DNA from: Burkholderiaceae bacterium | GTDB lineage: Bacteria; Pseudomonadota; Gammaproteobacteria; Burkholderiales; Burkholderiaceae_C | Assembly (NCBI GenBank): GCA_017853735.1 | Contig: JAFMJA010000128.1 | Location: 1-7,810 of the forward strand | Length of the DNA: 7,810 bases | Reading direction: 5' to 3' | Shown: positions 6,007-7,810 of the stretch, in pieces | Numbering within the stretch: the stretch's first letter is position 1 | Layout of the letters: each line of letters starts with the position of its first letter | Position numbers and translations under genes: made by a program | Notes under the pieces: model-generated | Databases searched by the model: none | What the model was told of the DNA's origin: nothing | The model's input: only the letters and a program-made list of their open reading frames with translations

Positions 6007-6546
6007 TCACTTACTGAGTTCAGCAAAATGCTTTTCGAACTTGGCCACTTTGGGCGCCACCACATAGGCGCAATAGCCCTGATGAGGGTTTCGGGCAAAG
6101 TAATTTTGATGGTAGTCCTCTGCAGGCCAGTAATTTTCCAGCGGCAGAATCTCCGTCACGATCGCATCGCGGTAAACGCCACTGGCGGCCAGCGCCTCGA
6201 TGTAGGCACGCGCAAGCTGCGCCTGTTCAGGACTCTGGTGATAAATGCCGCTACGGTACTGCGATCCCACATCATTGCCCTGACGGTTGAGTGTTGTTGG
6301 GTCATGGATCGTGAAAAATATATCAAGCAATTGGCGCAAACTGATCTGCTGGGGATCAAAAGTCAGTTTGACCACCTCGGCATGACCCGTTCCTCCGGTG
6401 CACACCTGCTCGTAGCTCGGCTTGGAGACATTTCCATTGCAATAGCCGCTCTCAACCGACATCACGCCGCGTACCCCCAAGTACACAGCCTCAAGGCACC
6501 AGAAACAACCGCCTGCCAGAACGATCGATGTTGGGGATTGGCTCAA
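6007..6546 (-). CDS. msrA: Peptide methionine-(S)-S-oxide reductase MsrA
   Basis: The enzyme reduces the S-epimer of methionine sulfoxide in proteins and free methionine, repairing oxidative damage, with thioredoxin as reductant. The 179-residue, single-domain protein has the catalytic motif GGCFWC (12-17, nucleophile Cys14), TGHAEVV (53-59, with the conserved Glu57), and DPTTLNRQGNDVGSQYRSG (82-100), which is typical of the family. A likely resolving Cys158 lies in GYCAYVVAPK; Cys17 could also take part. No signal peptide is seen, so it is cytosolic, and there is no fused MsrB domain. The start codon is TTG at 6546, supported by GAGGAG (complement of 6555-6560) 8 bases upstream and by the usual family N-terminus. 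It follows the isocitrate lyase family gene by 65 bp, in which I see no terminator or convincing promoter, and precedes the DUF2946-like gene by 21 bp. Function is certain; a functional link with the metal-uptake genes is not. Confidence 0.96.
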   Translation of the reverse strand: MSQSPTSIVLAGGCFWCLEAVYLGVRGVMSVESGYCNGNVSKPSYEQVCTGGTGHAEVVKLTFDPQQISLRQLLDIFFTIHDPTTLNRQGNDVGSQYRSGIYHQSPEQAQLARAYIEALAASGVYRDAIVTEILPLENYWPAEDYHQNYFARNPHQGYCAYVVAPKVAKFEKHFAELSK

Positions 6547-6611
6547 GGGATGGACTCCTCAGAATTGATGGACTGGCCTGCTAGAGATGAATGGAAGGCG
6601 AACAAGGTCTG

Positions 6612-7481
6612 TCAGTCCGCCCCATAGCGTTTACCCTGGCGCATGAGCTCTGGGGTGCCAATCAGCTGGTTCAGACTTTCAAAATCAAGCATACGCGACT
6701 TCCACCCGTCCGTGGTCTGATTTTCGCGCAGACTGGCGTAATACCCTTGCAAAGTATGAGCAACCGCCCGCACAGTGCCCCCCGGAAAAATAACAATGCG
6801 AAATCCGCGTTTTTGCAACTCGGCGACATTTTGAACCGGTGTCTTGCCCCCTTCCACCATATTGGCCAGCAAGGGAATACGCGCCCCGAATCTCTGGCAA
6901 GCGGCATCCATTTGCTCTGGGGTGCGCAAGGCCTCGATGAACAGTACATCCACACCGCATGCAAGATATTGCTCTGCCCTGTCAAACGAGGCCTCCATTC
7001 CTTCCACAGCCAGTGCGTCAGTACGCGCCATGATGAGGGTGCTTGGACTTCTGCGCGCGTCCAGGGCTGACTTGAGCTTGCCGACCATCTCGCCGACCGG
7101 TACCACTGACTTGCCATCCAGGTGGCCACAGCGCTTGGGAAAGGTCTGATCCTCCAGTTGGATCATGGCGGCGCCAGCACGCTCCAGGCCTTTGACCGTG
7201 CGCTGTACGTTCAAGGCATTGCCAAACCCGGTATCCGCATCGACGATCACCGGCAAATCCACCCGATCGGTGATGCGAGACAGGGTCTCCACCACTTCAC
7301 TGTAGGTGGTCAGCCCAATATCAGAACGGCCCATCAAGGTATAGGCCAGCGAAGCGCCGGACAAATAGAGCGCCTCGAAGCCAGCTTGCTGAGCCACCAG
7401 GGCACTCAAGGCGTCATAGATACCTGGCGCCAGCACTGCCCTGGGTTCAGCCAGGCGCTGTTTGAGGTCTGTCTTGTTCAT
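6612..7481 (-). CDS. Isocitrate lyase/PEP mutase family protein (2,3-dimethylmalate lyase- or carboxyPEP mutase-like)
   Basis: A 289-residue TIM-barrel enzyme of the isocitrate lyase/phosphoenolpyruvate mutase superfamily, whose members cut or form C-C or P-C bonds next to a carboxylate using Mg2+. Visible motifs are YLSGAS (39-44), VDADTGFGNALNVQRTV (80-96, metal-binding Asp81/Asp83), QLEDQ (108-112), KRCGHL (116-121, with the active-site Cys118 typical of the lyases rather than PEP mutase itself), IMARTDA (150-156) and LLANMVEGGKTP (204-215). The last motif fits 2,3-dimethylmalate lyase and carboxyPEP mutase-like members better than PrpB, which has NITEFGATP. The substrate cannot be read from sequence. 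The start is ATG at 7481, two bases after the stop of the flavoprotein gene, with GGGGAAG (complement of 7487-7493) inside that gene as ribosome binding site, so translation is probably coupled. The open frame runs further upstream to 7661, but that stretch overlaps the flavoprotein and looks non-coding. Confidence 0.9.
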   Translation of the reverse strand: MNKTDLKQRLAEPRAVLAPGIYDALSALVAQQAGFEALYLSGASLAYTLMGRSDIGLTTYSEVVETLSRITDRVDLPVIVDADTGFGNALNVQRTVKGLERAGAAMIQLEDQTFPKRCGHLDGKSVVPVGEMVGKLKSALDARRSPSTLIMARTDALAVEGMEASFDRAEQYLACGVDVLFIEALRTPEQMDAACQRFGARIPLLANMVEGGKTPVQNVAELQKRGFRIVIFPGGTVRAVAHTLQGYYASLRENQTTDGWKSRMLDFESLNQLIGTPELMRQGKRYGAD

Positions 7482-7483
7482 TG

Positions 7484-7810
7484 CTACTTCCCCAACTTGG
7501 CGGCGATAGTTTGTGCCGCGATAAAACCACCAGCCACGGCGCTGAGCAGGCCGTTGCCAGACAGATAGCCCCACACCGAATTTCCAGACACTCCGCGGGC
7601 TGCTCCACCCGCTGCAAGCAGATTGGCAAAAGGCCTGCCGTCTTCTTTCAGGACCCGGCAATGCGCATCTATGTCCAGACCACCTTGGGTATGAAATAGT
7701 GCCCCTGTGACCTTGATCGCGTAAAAGGGTGCTTGCAGCTTGCGGGTGAAGACCCGACCATAAGGTCCGACCCGGCCAGGCTCCAGACTATCGAGTGTTA
7801 CTTGCAGCTG
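7484..7810 (-). CDS. C-terminal end of an FAD-dependent fumarate reductase/succinate dehydrogenase-like flavoprotein (partial)
   Basis: The frame is open from the window edge to TAG (complement of 7484-7486), giving 108 C-terminal residues. These carry features of the FAD-binding domain 2 family (fumarate reductase flavoprotein, 3-ketosteroid dehydrogenase and tricarballylate dehydrogenase-like): APFYAIKVTGALFHTQGGL, containing a His-Thr-x-Gly-Gly stretch like that of the active site of fumarate reductases, then NLLAAGGAARGVSG and GYLSGNGLLSAVAGG, the stretch that closes around FAD. Such enzymes oxidise or reduce a C-C single/double bond next to a carboxyl or keto group. The N-terminal Rossmann motif lies outside the window. 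The gene is coupled to the isocitrate lyase family gene (2-base gap), so both probably act in one pathway for an organic acid, with the flavoprotein desaturating or saturating an intermediate and the lyase splitting it. The substrate is unknown. Confidence 0.88.
   Translation of the reverse strand, partial: QLQVTLDSLEPGRVGPYGRVFTRKLQAPFYAIKVTGALFHTQGGLDIDAHCRVLKEDGRPFANLLAAGGAARGVSGNSVWGYLSGNGLLSAVAGGFIAAQTIAAKLGK

Noticed and set aside
5986..6012. AAGTGA/TCACTT inverted repeat (5987-5992 and 6007-6012) before the DUF2946-like gene, considered as a Zur or Fur operator
   Set aside because: The arms are only 6 bp with a 14-base spacer, and the sequence does not resemble the AT-rich Zur or Fur consensus; chance is a sufficient explanation.
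5875..6627. A 250-codon open frame on the plus strand over msrA
   Set aside because: It is antisense to the complete and conserved msrA gene, and its product resembles no family I know.
7482..7661. A 60-residue N-terminal extension of the isocitrate lyase family gene
   Set aside because: It overlaps the flavoprotein gene in another frame, has low-complexity Trp/Arg-rich content, and a good ribosome binding site supports the start at 7481.

Overview
The window reads as chromosomal DNA of a betaproteobacterium in the Burkholderiales, most likely near the Alcaligenaceae (Bordetella/Achromobacter-like). This rests on the high G+C, tightly packed genes, and the style of the proteins: an Arg/Gly-rich RNA-binding tail, a ZnuD-like receptor preceded by a small DUF2946-like protein, and a flavoprotein paired with an isocitrate lyase/PEP mutase family enzyme. 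The taxon is an inference from protein resemblance, not a search result. No tRNA, rRNA, CRISPR array, insertion sequence or phage gene is visible.

Left block, plus strand (1-1603): the 3' end of a gene encoding a basic Arg/Gly/Gln-rich tail (probably an RNA helicase or pseudouridine synthase). It is followed by glyoxalase I (gloA) and a ChaC-type gamma-glutamylcyclotransferase, a pair that meets at glutathione. The second gene ends inside a perfect 17-bp hairpin.

Middle block (1660-3331): an XdhC/CoxI-family molybdenum-cofactor accessory gene on the minus strand and pdxH (pyridoxamine 5'-phosphate oxidase) on the plus strand. They diverge from only 28 bp. A 13-bp perfect palindrome lies across a TATACT -10-like box and the pdxH start codon; the position suggests a leaderless pdxH transcript and an operator. 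Between pdxH and the convergent receptor gene, 132 bp carry nested inverted repeats that can fold in alternative ways.

Right block, minus strand (7810 down to 3464): five genes point the same way with gaps of 2, 65, 21 and 74 bp. They are the end of an FAD-dependent fumarate-reductase-like dehydrogenase, an isocitrate lyase/PEP mutase family enzyme (translationally coupled to the first), peptide methionine sulfoxide reductase msrA, a small secreted or membrane DUF2946-like protein, and a ZnuD-like TonB-dependent receptor. The first two look like part of a catabolic pathway for an organic acid of unknown identity. The last two look like a metal-uptake pair, with an RNA hairpin in the gap between them.

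Most of the window is ordinary housekeeping and accessory metabolism. The parts most worth a second look are the receptor, which lacks the His-rich loop of ZnuD and has a Cys pair there, with its partner protein, and the compact divergent promoter of pdxH/xdhC.
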